A program made the translations under genes and the position numbers. Of a stretch of DNA of 64,000 bases, positions 42,961 to 51,763 are shown in pieces; the first letter of the stretch is position 1, and each line of letters opens with the position of its first letter. The stretch is from contig JBQKKG010000005.1 of the NCBI GenBank assembly GCA_052116865.1, forward strand, positions 124,001 to 188,000. The letters run 5' to 3'. A model generated the notes under the pieces. That model had not been told where the DNA came from and did no database searches. It worked only from the letters and a program-made list of their open reading frames with translations. The DNA is from CAUPWF01 sp963515125 (GTDB taxonomy: Bacteria > Bacillota > Clostridia > Lachnospirales > Lachnospiraceae).

Positions 42961-43959
42961 ATGATACAGAAAATAACTTATATAGAAAGTAAGCAGTATA
43001 ACCCATATCAAAATCTTGCATTAGAAGAGTATCTATTAAGACATGTAGAGAAAGATGAATGTATCCTATATCTTTGGCAAAACAAGCATACGATTGTTAT
43101 AGGACGTAATCAAAACGCATGGAAAGAATGTCTGGTAAGTAAGTTACAAGAAGACGACGGGTATTTGGTACGAAGGTTATCAGGAGGTGGAGCAGTCTTC
43201 CATGATTTGGGTAATCTGAATTTCACCTTTTTGGTTCATAAGGATCATTATGATTTGGAAAAACAATTAGAAGTTATTCTTAAAGCGGTTCAAAAATTAG
43301 GAATACGTGCTGAAAAGTCTGGTAGAAATGATATTTTAGTAGACGGAAGGAAATTTTCGGGGAATGCCTTTTTTGAGTCTGAACATCATTGCTATCATCA
43401 CGGAACTTTAATGGTGCACGTAAATATGCAAGACTTATCAAAATATCTAACAGTTTCGAAAGAAAAATTACAGTCAAAAGGTGTAGATTCTGTGAAGTCT
43501 AGAGTAACCAATCTTTCAGAGCATGCAGAGAATTTGACAATTGATATTTTAAAAGTAAAATTATATGAGGCTTTTGAAGAGGTATATAATAAAAAAGCAA
43601 ATGTCATTAAGCCTGAAGAATTGAACCAAGAAGAAATCAAAGCTGGTACGGAAAAATTTGCATCATGGGATTTTATATTTGGAAAGAAAATTGAATTCCA
43701 ATACGAAATTCAAACACGTTTCTCGTGGGGGAATTTGGAAATTCAATTAGCAGTAAATGAAGGAAGAATTAAAGAAGCTGTCATCTATTCTGATGCTATG
43801 AAACCGCAGTTAATTCAAAGTCTTCCATCTTATTTAAAGGGTTGTAAATATGAAAAAACTGCGATATGCTGCGAGCTTGGGCTTGTATTTACAAGAGACA
43901 ACCAAGAAAAAGAAATGATGAAGGATATCATAACCTTTCTTCATCAGCTAGAATTATAA
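42961..43959 (+). CDS. lplA: Lipoate-protein ligase A
   Basis: This 332-residue enzyme has the catalytic domain (about 1-245) with NLALEEYLLRHVEKDECILYLW, VRRLSGGGAVFHDLGNLNFTF and the ATP/lipoate-binding lysine region GRKFSGNAFF. A C-terminal accessory domain (about 250-332) completes the LplA type. It activates free lipoate and attaches it to GcvH. Its place inside the gcv operon suggests the organism salvages lipoate rather than making it, though biosynthesis genes elsewhere cannot be excluded. Confidence 0.95.
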   Translation: MIQKITYIESKQYNPYQNLALEEYLLRHVEKDECILYLWQNKHTIVIGRNQNAWKECLVSKLQEDDGYLVRRLSGGGAVFHDLGNLNFTFLVHKDHYDLEKQLEVILKAVQKLGIRAEKSGRNDILVDGRKFSGNAFFESEHHCYHHGTLMVHVNMQDLSKYLTVSKEKLQSKGVDSVKSRVTNLSEHAENLTIDILKVKLYEAFEEVYNKKANVIKPEELNQEEIKAGTEKFASWDFIFGKKIEFQYEIQTRFSWGNLEIQLAVNEGRIKEAVIYSDAMKPQLIQSLPSYLKGCKYEKTAICCELGLVFTRDNQEKEMMKDIITFLHQLEL

Positions 43960-43984
43960 GAGTATGTGTCAAAATAGAGGAAAT

Positions 43985-44013
43985 TGTCTGCCGGTATATG
44001 ATGTCGGCAGACA
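43985..44013 (+). other. Hairpin between lplA and lpdA
   Basis: TGTCTGCCG (43985-43993) pairs with CGGCAGACA (44005-44013) around an 11-base loop. It is followed by ATTTAAAAGGAG, the lpdA binding site. It is likely an mRNA stability or partial attenuation element. Confidence 0.5.
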
Positions 44014-44031
44014 TATTTAAAAGGAGACATT

Positions 44032-45438
44032 ATGGATAATAGATTTGATTTACTTGTAATCGGAGCTGGGCCGGGAGGATATGTAGCAGCGATCAAAGCG
44101 GCTAAATTAGGATTAAGAACTGCGGTAGTCGAAAATAGGGAGGTAGGTGGAACCTGCTTAAATAGAGGATGTATCCCTGCAAAAGCAATGATTCATGCTT
44201 CTTCATTGTACCGAGAAAGTAAGGAAGGAGAGCAGTTCGGCATTGTGGCAAATGATGTTACTTATGATTATGGCAAGATCCTTGATTATAAGAACGATAC
44301 GTCAACAAATTTGCGACTTGGTGTAGAGCAATTATTTAAGGCAAATGGCGTGCAACTTATTAGAGGTAAGGCTATGTTGTGCAAGAATAAAGAGGTTCAA
44401 GTTGTAAGCCAAACAGGAACAGATCGCTATATTGGAGAGCATATTCTATTGGCATCCGGTTCGAAACCATTGCTACTTCCAATCGAAGGGATGGATTTGC
44501 CAGGAGTACTTACTAGCGATGAATTGTTTCAACTTGATAAGGTTCCCGAAAGCTTAGTTGTAATAGGTGGTGGAGTTATCAGTGTAGAATTTGCTACTGT
44601 ATTTGCAACATTGGGGTGTCAGGTTACCATTGTTGAAGCGCTACCAAGACTATTACCTAATATGGATAAAGATATTTCGCAGAATTTAAAGTTGATTTTG
44701 AAGAAACGGGGAATCGATATACATACAGGGGCAGCAGTCCAAAGGATTAAACGTAAGGAAGATGGGCTATCATGTGTTTTTGTAGAAAAAGAAGAAGCAA
44801 TAGAAGTGCAAGCAGAATATATACTTTCAGCAGTTGGACGCTGCCCAAATACAGATGGATTATTTGAAGAAGGACTATCCATAGAAATGGAACGCGGTAG
44901 AGTCGTTGTGAATGAACAATTTGAATCCAATATGAAGGGTGTTTATGCCATTGGTGATTTGATAAAGGGTGCACAATTGGCACATACAGCAAGTGCACAG
45001 GGAATCTATGTAGTAGAACAACTTGCTGGCAAGGAACCATCGATTGATTTGAATGTTGTTCCGGGGTGTGTTTATACGAATCCGGAAATCGCGTGCGTTG
45101 GCATGACGGAAGAAGGCGCAAAGTTAGCTGAACAAGATATTAAAGTAGGAAAGTTTATGATGAGTGCAAATGGAAAGTCACTGATATCTAAAGAAGAGCG
45201 TGGATTCATAAAAATTATTGTTGCAGCGGATTCTGATGTGATACTTGGAGCTCAGATGATGTGTGCAAGAGCGACGGATATGATCGGAGAATTTGGAACA
45301 GCAGTTGCGAATCAGTTAACAACTCATCAATTGTTGAAAGCGATGAGGGCACATCCAACATATAATGAAGCTGTGACAGAAGCATTAGAGGATGTAAACG
45401 GAGATGCCATACATGTAGTTCCTAAAAAGCGCAGGTAA
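44032..45438 (+). CDS. lpdA: Dihydrolipoyl dehydrogenase (glycine cleavage L protein)
   Basis: This 468-residue flavoprotein has the FAD motif GAGPGGYVAAIKAAKLG, the redox disulphide in GGTCLNRGCIPAK, the NAD motif VIGGGVISVEFATVF and the C-terminal His-Glu pair in MRAHPTYNEAVTEAL. No N-terminal lipoyl domain is fused. It reoxidises the dihydrolipoyl arm of GcvH with NAD+. The operon ends with a strong terminator downstream. Confidence 0.97.
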   Translation: MDNRFDLLVIGAGPGGYVAAIKAAKLGLRTAVVENREVGGTCLNRGCIPAKAMIHASSLYRESKEGEQFGIVANDVTYDYGKILDYKNDTSTNLRLGVEQLFKANGVQLIRGKAMLCKNKEVQVVSQTGTDRYIGEHILLASGSKPLLLPIEGMDLPGVLTSDELFQLDKVPESLVVIGGGVISVEFATVFATLGCQVTIVEALPRLLPNMDKDISQNLKLILKKRGIDIHTGAAVQRIKRKEDGLSCVFVEKEEAIEVQAEYILSAVGRCPNTDGLFEEGLSIEMERGRVVVNEQFESNMKGVYAIGDLIKGAQLAHTASAQGIYVVEQLAGKEPSIDLNVVPGCVYTNPEIACVGMTEEGAKLAEQDIKVGKFMMSANGKSLISKEERGFIKIIVAADSDVILGAQMMCARATDMIGEFGTAVANQLTTHQLLKAMRAHPTYNEAVTEALEDVNGDAIHVVPKKRR

Positions 45439-45469
45439 AATCTGGTTATTTGTAAAATATACAAAGAAT

Positions 45470-45513
45470 AGAAGTGTTTAGAATTGATTTTCATCTAAAC
45501 ACTTCTATTTTTT
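45470..45513 (+). terminator. Rho-independent terminator of the gcv operon
   Basis: AGAAGTGTTTAGA (45470-45482) pairs perfectly with TCTAAACACTTCT (45494-45506), followed by ATTTTTTG. Confidence 0.92.
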
Positions 45514-45553
45514 GTGTATAAGTAACAATAATTGTATGGTTATCTAAAATATA

Positions 45554-45582
45554 TTGACAAATTATATAAACGTAAGTATTAT
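45554..45582 (+). promoter_or_regulatory. Promoter of the M20 amidohydrolase-MFS operon
   Basis: TTGACA (45554-45559) and TATTAT (45577-45582) are spaced by 17 bases, about 49 bases before the start codon. Confidence 0.7.
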
Positions 45583-45630
45583 AAAGACATATAGTCCGTA
45601 TATAGTCTTTAATAAAAAGGAGAGATGAGT

Positions 45631-46797
45631 ATGAACCAATTTTTGGAAAGAGCAATGAAATTAAAAGAAGTAACAATCAGGGATCGGAGGTACTTGCATG
45701 AGCATGCTGAAGCGGGAAGGAGTCTGCCTAATACAACGAAATATATCAAAGACAGATTAAAAGAAATTGGGTTAGATCCTGAGGAAATTTGCGACTCTGG
45801 GGTAGTAGCTACACTAAAAGGAAAGTATCCAGGGAAGACCATATTACTTCGATGTGATACCGATGCATTACCTATGGCAGAGGAGAACGAACTCTCTTAT
45901 CAGAGTAAGACCAAAGCAGCACATACTTGTGGTCATGATATACATACGGCAATGCTTTTGTCAGCAGCAGAAATTTTAAATGAAAGAAAAGAAGAGATAC
46001 ATGGAAATGTTAAATTTATGTTTCAACCTGCAGAAGAGGTATTTGATGGAGCGGAGAAAATGATTGCTGCAGGAGTTCTCGAGAATCCAAAGGTCGATGT
46101 GGCGATGGGACTTCATACAATGCTAGATATGGAAGCACCGTCTGTTGGATATAGTGCTGAAAATATGACCTCCTCATGTGATGGATTTAAAATTACCATA
46201 TATGGTAATGGGTGTCATGGTGCTACACCACACATGGGAATTGATCCTATTAATGCAGGAGTGCATTTATACCTTGCTTTTCAACAATTAATAGCAAGAG
46301 AGGTACCACCAATGGAGTCAGTAAGCTTGACATTTGGAGAGTTTTCAGCAGGTAGTTCTTGTAATATCATACCGCAAGAATGCATCTTGCAAGGAACACT
46401 AAGAACATATAGCGCAAAAGTACGAGAACATATAGTAACGAGAATGAAAGATATTACAAACGCTTTGGAAGAAATGTTTAAAGTAAAAGTGAAATATGAG
46501 GTTTTATCAGGGGTGCCATCTACGTACACAGATCCAGTATTGTTAAAAGAATTACTTCATTATGTAAAAGAGTTAGATTGTGATATGAAGTTTATATCCA
46601 ATTATAAGGTTACGCCTTCAGATGATTTTGCTTTTGTTTCACAAAGTGTGCCTACGGTATATTTTATGTTAGGTTGTAAAGAAAGGGATTGTTCATATTC
46701 GCACCACAATCCGAAGGTAGTATTTGATGAAACCGCAATGGTGTATGGAGTGGGTATGCATGCACAGTGTGCATTTGATTGGCTAAACAATCAGTAA
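45631..46797 (+). CDS. M20 family amidohydrolase/aminoacylase
   Basis: This 388-residue metallohydrolase of the amidohydrolase-type M20D subfamily has zinc-binding residues in HTCGHDIHTAML and FQPAEEVFDGAEKMI. A dimerisation domain lies in the middle and a C-terminal histidine in SYSHHNPKVVFDE. Relatives hydrolyse N-acyl amino acids, hippurate or amide conjugates; the substrate here is unknown. ATG 45631 is preferred over an in-frame ATG at 45625 because of its spacing from AAAAGGAG. An MFS transporter gene follows after 12 bases, suggesting uptake and hydrolysis of one compound. Confidence 0.88.
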   Translation: MNQFLERAMKLKEVTIRDRRYLHEHAEAGRSLPNTTKYIKDRLKEIGLDPEEICDSGVVATLKGKYPGKTILLRCDTDALPMAEENELSYQSKTKAAHTCGHDIHTAMLLSAAEILNERKEEIHGNVKFMFQPAEEVFDGAEKMIAAGVLENPKVDVAMGLHTMLDMEAPSVGYSAENMTSSCDGFKITIYGNGCHGATPHMGIDPINAGVHLYLAFQQLIAREVPPMESVSLTFGEFSAGSSCNIIPQECILQGTLRTYSAKVREHIVTRMKDITNALEEMFKVKVKYEVLSGVPSTYTDPVLLKELLHYVKELDCDMKFISNYKVTPSDDFAFVSQSVPTVYFMLGCKERDCSYSHHNPKVVFDETAMVYGVGMHAQCAFDWLNNQ

Positions 46798-46809
46798 AGG
46801 AGAGGGAAG

Positions 46810-48069
46810 ATGAAAAAAGGAAAAATATTTTACGGCTGGTGGATTGTTCTTGGATGTATGGTAATTACTAGTACCATGGTACCATTGGTTATGGCGCTGT
46901 CTAATAAATTTTTGATTCAAATTACGGAAGAGATGAATATCACCAGAAGTTCTTTTACACTGGTTAGCACAATCTTACAAGCGTTAGGAATCTTTTTATC
47001 ACCGTTTGTTTCTAAAAAGTTATCAAGTGGTAATATGAAAAAGATCCAGAGTGCTAGTATTATAGGCTTTGTATTGGCTTATGCATCATATTCATTTGCA
47101 CAGAATGTATGGCATTTATATATTTCAGCCTTTGTCTTAGGGATATGTTATCTAAATGCAACGTTAATACCTGTGTCGATGATGATAACCAATTGGTTTG
47201 TTAAAAAACGTGGAATGGCTATGAGTATGGCAATGGCAGGAATTGGGGTTGGTGGATTTATATTTAGTCCGATTGTAACCTACTTTTTAAATCAGTATGG
47301 CTGGAGAGTTACCTATAGATTAATGGCACTGATTGTGCTAGTTTTCGCTTTACCAGTGTCTTTATTTGTGTTGAAAAAGAGACCAGAGGATATTGGATTA
47401 CAGGCATATGGTAAGAATGAAGTTCAAGAAAACGGAGTACAAAAAAAAGCAATTCAGCTAGGGGTTTCATTAAGTGTAGCCGAATCAAAAACAAAAGGAT
47501 TTTTTTGGCTCATGTTAATTGGAATGTTTGCAAATGGGTTGATTAACGCAGGAGCACTGGGACACTTTCCACCAGCAATGGAAGAGATGCATGGTGCAGC
47601 AGTGCAGGCGGTCATCATATCTATGTATTCGCTAATAGGGATATTTGGTAAACTGTTACTTGGTTGGATTAACGATCGATTTGGCATCAAGGCAAGTACT
47701 ACATTTGGATGTTTGACATTTGGTACTGCATTTGTCTTTATGCTGTTAGGAGAAAACACTTCTATGCTATATATTATGGCTATTTTCTTTGGTATGGGAA
47801 ATGCAATTGGAACGGTTGTCCCTCCATTAGTTACCGCAGAAGTGTTTGGAAGAGAAAAATATGGGGAGGCTTATGGAATTGCCAATAGTGCAACGCAAGT
47901 AGGATTGTCTCTTGGCTCATTATTTGTGGCATCGATTTATGACATCTCTGGAAAATATCAATGGGCATGGATTATTTTAATTATTTTAACAGGGATCACA
48001 TATGTAGGATGGTTGAGCGCTTGTATTGGCTCGAAAAAATATAGGAACTTGGAACAAAAGACAGAATAA
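46810..48069 (+). CDS. MFS transporter, OFA-like
   Basis: This 419-residue protein has about 12 membrane segments and begins KGKIFYGWWIVLGCMVITS, a start typical of oxalate/formate antiporter-like MFS carriers. The loop motif after TM2 and the KKRGMAMSMAMAGIGVGGF stretch near TM5 fit. It probably moves a carboxylate or N-acyl amino acid related to the adjacent amidohydrolase. It converges with a regulator gene across a bidirectional terminator. Confidence 0.85.
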   Translation: MKKGKIFYGWWIVLGCMVITSTMVPLVMALSNKFLIQITEEMNITRSSFTLVSTILQALGIFLSPFVSKKLSSGNMKKIQSASIIGFVLAYASYSFAQNVWHLYISAFVLGICYLNATLIPVSMMITNWFVKKRGMAMSMAMAGIGVGGFIFSPIVTYFLNQYGWRVTYRLMALIVLVFALPVSLFVLKKRPEDIGLQAYGKNEVQENGVQKKAIQLGVSLSVAESKTKGFFWLMLIGMFANGLINAGALGHFPPAMEEMHGAAVQAVIISMYSLIGIFGKLLLGWINDRFGIKASTTFGCLTFGTAFVFMLLGENTSMLYIMAIFFGMGNAIGTVVPPLVTAEVFGREKYGEAYGIANSATQVGLSLGSLFVASIYDISGKYQWAWIILIILTGITYVGWLSACIGSKKYRNLEQKTE

Positions 48070-48072
48070 AGG

Positions 48073-48106
48073 AAAAGGAGATAAACGAAATAGTTTATCT
48101 CCTTTT
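48073..48106. terminator. Bidirectional terminator between the MFS gene and the regulator
   Basis: AAAAGGAGATAAAC (48073-48086) and GTTTATCTCCTTTT (48093-48106) form a 14-bp perfect stem with a 6-base loop. The terminal A and T runs can serve both strands. Confidence 0.85.
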
Positions 48107-48107
48107 A

Positions 48108-49442
48108 TTAATATCGTAATGTATAGACTCTCTCCGGACGCCCCTTTGATGTGTTTCGCTTTTTCTCAGTAATCTCAACAATATTTGCGCGTTCAAGCTC
48201 TGTTAGAAAGCGATTAGCACTTCTTGGAGTAAGGGCTAATTTTACAGCAAGTTCTCGAGCTGTAATTTGTTTATTAGGCATGGATTGCATAGCCGTTGTT
48301 ACTTTGCGAATTGTGATAGGGGATAGGTGTGCCTTAGAAGAGGGAATCCCTAGATCGTTCTTAGCAAGCAGTGTATTCGTGTGATTCTTAGAGTCATCTA
48401 AGGGACCAAATAAATCACCAGATGAGTGAATTAAGTAGGAAAATGGCACTGAGCTTAAACAAGATTCACGGTTTGCATCCATTGCATGAATGCGTGCCTG
48501 GGTCATATCTGTTCCGATACCGTAACCAATACAGACGGAAAAATTCAAACGTTCCTTTAGATAAGAGTTTAAATTACAACAGGTACATTCATTAGTTAAG
48601 AGTTGCACCTTATCAAGTTCGGTTAGAATTTCAAATCCGTTATAGATTCGTTTGAATATAAAATTCATTACTTGTGAATTACTAAAGTCAAGTAAAGCTT
48701 CCTGTAGAAGAATACATTGTCTTTCTAAAGAGCTGTCAGTAAATGTTGTATTTAATTCGGTGGACTTTACACAAATATTGATGACTGCGGGTTGGTGCTT
48801 TTTTAAATTATAAAGTTCAATTTCATGAAGCAATGTAATGCAGACAGAATTTACGTATTGAATACTTGGATAAGGAAAATACACGGGAATACCAAGTTCT
48901 TTTAATTGAGGGACAATACCACTAAAGCGTGTAATGGAGATATCGGTTTTTCCGGTGTTCCATAATTCTATATGTTTTTTAAGTTGAGTTTTTTCTATCG
49001 CTAATAAGTCATCCAATGTCATTGCATCGACGAGTGGATCAATGCGACTAGAATAACTTAATGTTTGATCTTCTAACAGGTATTCCATAGTGTCAATATG
49101 AAAGATTGCTAGAGGATCCGCATAAATGCGAGAAATAGACAAGTCTCTATTTTGTTCTAATAAAGAAAAAAAGAGCCTGTAAATACCTGCTTCGTCACTA
49201 TTTATAGAAGCAATTGGGATGTCCAAAGATGGGATTTGCTTCTTTAGGACTTGTGTTGGGAAGATACCACTTGTTACAATACCTTCCACATCACTTGGAA
49301 GATTGGGATATATTGATACGATATCATCTAATGAATGGTATATATAAAAAGAAATATCACAATCTAACTGCAGAGAAGAAAATACCTGAACAAAAAAAGT
49401 TTTTAAAAATTCAGTGGTAATGCATGCCAATTTTGTTTTCAA
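48108..49442 (-). CDS. Transcriptional regulator with C-terminal winged helix and unusual sensory region
   Basis: This protein of about 444 residues is read from a TTG (49440-49442), supported by AAAGGAG just upstream; longer ATG starts reach 49502 but lack a site. The last 70 residues form a winged-helix DNA-binding domain (NKQITARELAVKLALTPRSANRFLTELERANIVEI). The N-terminal 170 residues, with DVEGIVTSGIFPTQVL, resemble a PrpR-N-like sensory domain. The middle contains a degenerate nucleotide-cyclase-like stretch (FSVCIGYGIGTDMTQARIHAMDA). It may control the convergent amidohydrolase-MFS operon; this is inference. Confidence 0.6.
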   Translation of the reverse strand: MKTKLACITTEFLKTFFVQVFSSLQLDCDISFYIYHSLDDIVSIYPNLPSDVEGIVTSGIFPTQVLKKQIPSLDIPIASINSDEAGIYRLFFSLLEQNRDLSISRIYADPLAIFHIDTMEYLLEDQTLSYSSRIDPLVDAMTLDDLLAIEKTQLKKHIELWNTGKTDISITRFSGIVPQLKELGIPVYFPYPSIQYVNSVCITLLHEIELYNLKKHQPAVINICVKSTELNTTFTDSSLERQCILLQEALLDFSNSQVMNFIFKRIYNGFEILTELDKVQLLTNECTCCNLNSYLKERLNFSVCIGYGIGTDMTQARIHAMDANRESCLSSVPFSYLIHSSGDLFGPLDDSKNHTNTLLAKNDLGIPSSKAHLSPITIRKVTTAMQSMPNKQITARELAVKLALTPRSANRFLTELERANIVEITEKKRNTSKGRPERVYTLRY

Positions 49443-49593
49443 TTCATTGTCTCCTTTGAAATGTGTTATGATATATTTTAACATAATATGATAACAAAAC
49501 AAAGAGTTTTGAATTACAATTTTAGTGGTATCTTTCGATGAACAGACATGTTAAACTAGGGATAATGATAGAATTGTTTAGGAGGATTATAAT

Positions 49594-49944
49594 ATGATTA
49601 CACTACTGGAGTATCCAAAATGTAGCACGTGTCAGCGTGCCAAAAAATGGTTGGAAGAAAATAATGTATCATTTGAAGACAGAAATATTGTTGAGGCAAA
49701 TCCAAATGCACAAGAGCTAAAGGAATGGCATCAAAGAAGCGGACTCCCGCTAAAACGATTTTTTAATACAAGTGGATTAAAATATAAAGAATTGAAATTA
49801 AAGGATAGACTTTCAGAGATGACTGAGGAAGAGCAGTATCAAATATTAGCAACCGACGGGATGCTAGTAAAGCGTCCCTTGTTAATCGGAGATCAATTTG
49901 TGATACCAGGATTTAAAGAGGGCAATTGGAAAGAGGTTCTATAA
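49594..49944 (+). CDS. ArsC/Spx-family thioredoxin-fold protein
   Basis: This 116-residue protein has the ArsC-family N-terminus ITLLEYPKCSTCQRAKKWLEENN with a CxxC (CSTC) pair. The conserved RPLLIGDQFVIPGFKE segment lies near the C-terminus. Relatives include Spx and YusI/YffB-type reductases. True arsenate reduction is unlikely to be assignable from sequence alone. The stop overlaps the ATG of the following gene by one base. Confidence 0.88.
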   Translation: MITLLEYPKCSTCQRAKKWLEENNVSFEDRNIVEANPNAQELKEWHQRSGLPLKRFFNTSGLKYKELKLKDRLSEMTEEEQYQILATDGMLVKRPLLIGDQFVIPGFKEGNWKEVL

Positions 49945-51701
49945 TGAAATATGAAAGAATACACATTGGGAAGTTCCTAGAACGTCCCAATCGTTTTATT
50001 GCTTATGTAGAGATAAATGGTCAAGTAGAAACGGTACATGTGAAAAACACAGGACGTTGTGCAGAACTGTTAATTCCAGGAGTGGAAGTGTATCTGCAAG
50101 AAAATGATCACATGACTCGTAAGACGAAGTGGGATTTGATTGCTGTTAAAAAAGGGAAACGGATTATCAATATGGACTCACAAGTAACTAATTATGCGGT
50201 AAAGGAATGGATAGAGGAAGGACATTTTTTTTCTGGAATACCAAAGATAAAACCAGAGACTACATATGGAAATTCTCGATTTGATCTATATGTGGAGGCT
50301 GGGGAAAGAAAAATTTTTATCGAGGTAAAAGGGGTGACTTTGGAGACCGATGGTGTTGTCAGATTTCCAGATGCACCAACAGAACGGGGAATAAAACATA
50401 TCGAGGAGTTAACGAAAGCAGTTGCAGAAGGGTATGAAGCAATTATATTCTTTGTCATACAAATGCAAGGGGTACGATATTTCGCGCCCAACGATAAAAC
50501 CCATCAAGCATTTGGCGATGCGCTTAGGAAGGCCCAGAAGAGTGGGGTTAAGATTATGGCTTATGATTGTAATGTTACACCAGATGAGATTACACTTGCA
50601 AAAGAAGTTCCAGTTGTATTAGAGAATACCATATTATATGAAATGGGAGAGCCGTTGGTGGAGTGGTATCAAAAGAATAAACGTCAGTTGCCTTGGAGAG
50701 AGCATATCAATGCTTATCGTGTATGGGTGTCTGAAATTATGTTGCAACAAACTAGAGTAGAGGCTGTCAAGCCTTTTTACAAGCGATTTTTAACTGCATT
50801 ACCAACAGTAGAGGATTTGGCCAATGCAAAGGAAGATGAGTTATTGAAATTGTGGGAAGGACTTGGATATTATAATCGTGTGCGGAATATGCAAAAAGCA
50901 GCTAGACAGGTTATGGAAAGTTATCAAGGAGAATTTCCTCAAAAATATGACGATATATTGGGACTTACCGGTATTGGGAATTATACCGCAGGAGCAATTG
51001 CTTCTTTTGCATACCATATTCCAAAACCGGCTGTAGATGGGAATGTATTACGTGTAGTTTCCAGATTGTTAGCAAGTGATGAAGATATTATGAAGCAAAG
51101 TGTCCGCAAGAAGGTAGAACAAGCATTAGAAGCAGTTATGCCAAAGGATAAAGCAAGTGATTTTAACCAAGGCTTAATAGAATTAGGAGCCATTGTGTGT
51201 GTGCCAAATGGAATGGCAAAGTGTGAGGTATGCCCATTAGCTAATTTGTGTGAAGCTAGAAAGCAAAATAGAATTATGGAATTGCCAGTAAAGGCGAAAG
51301 CAAAGTCACGAAAGATAGAGAAAAGAACAATCTTTATCTTTAAGGATGGGGAAAAGGTTGCCATAAAAAAACGACCAAAGAAAGGGCTTCTTGCGGGCTT
51401 ATATGAATTGCCTAATGAACTAGGGCATATGAGTACAGAAGAGGTAGTAGCGTATAGTAAAGCAATTGGTCTGACACCTATTCGGGTAGAATCGCTTGCT
51501 CCTGCAAAACATATCTTTAGTCATGTAGAGTGGCAGATGATAGGCTATGTCATTCGAGTAGATGAATTAGAAAGTCAATGTACGGAACAGATGATCTTTG
51601 CCGATCCAGAAGAAGTGGAAGAGACATATCCAATTCCGGCTGCATTCGAAGGTTATACAAATTATTTGAATATGAAGCTAGGGCAGGATAAATATCGCTA
51701 G
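49944..51701 (+). CDS. Fusion of SfsA (PD-(D/E)xK nuclease-like) and MutY adenine glycosylase
   Basis: This 585-residue single frame joins two families. Residues 1 to about 230 match SfsA: the OB-like N-terminus (NRFIAYVEINGQVETVHVKN) and a nuclease-fold core with NSRFDLYVE and IFIEVKGVTLE supplying the D...ExK residues, plus FPDAPTERGIKHIEEL. Residues about 235-585 are MutY: catalytic glutamate in VWVSEIMLQQTRV, HhH-GPD LTGIGNYTAGAIASFAY, catalytic aspartate in PAVDGNVLRVVSRL, four iron-sulphur cysteines ending CEVCPLANLC, and a C-terminal NUDIX-like 8-oxoG recognition domain. The start at 49944 overlaps the upstream stop. MutY removes adenine opposite 8-oxoguanine. Confidence 0.93.
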   Translation: MKYERIHIGKFLERPNRFIAYVEINGQVETVHVKNTGRCAELLIPGVEVYLQENDHMTRKTKWDLIAVKKGKRIINMDSQVTNYAVKEWIEEGHFFSGIPKIKPETTYGNSRFDLYVEAGERKIFIEVKGVTLETDGVVRFPDAPTERGIKHIEELTKAVAEGYEAIIFFVIQMQGVRYFAPNDKTHQAFGDALRKAQKSGVKIMAYDCNVTPDEITLAKEVPVVLENTILYEMGEPLVEWYQKNKRQLPWREHINAYRVWVSEIMLQQTRVEAVKPFYKRFLTALPTVEDLANAKEDELLKLWEGLGYYNRVRNMQKAARQVMESYQGEFPQKYDDILGLTGIGNYTAGAIASFAYHIPKPAVDGNVLRVVSRLLASDEDIMKQSVRKKVEQALEAVMPKDKASDFNQGLIELGAIVCVPNGMAKCEVCPLANLCEARKQNRIMELPVKAKAKSRKIEKRTIFIFKDGEKVAIKKRPKKGLLAGLYELPNELGHMSTEEVVAYSKAIGLTPIRVESLAPAKHIFSHVEWQMIGYVIRVDELESQCTEQMIFADPEEVEETYPIPAAFEGYTNYLNMKLGQDKYR

Positions 51702-51719
51702 ATTATTTGGTATCATAAT

Positions 51720-51755
51720 AAAAGGAACGGTTGTGATCTCTCAACCGTTCCTTTT
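51720..51755. terminator. Bidirectional terminator between sfsA-mutY and the aminopeptidase gene
   Basis: AAAAGGAACGGTTG (51720-51733) and CAACCGTTCCTTTT (51742-51755) form a perfect 14-bp stem with terminal A/T runs for both strands. The flanking genes converge. Confidence 0.9.
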
Positions 51756-51763
51756 GATATCAT

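Noticed and set aside
49594..49944. Arsenate resistance gene
   Set aside because: Only the general ArsC/Spx fold can be supported. There are no ars operon neighbours.
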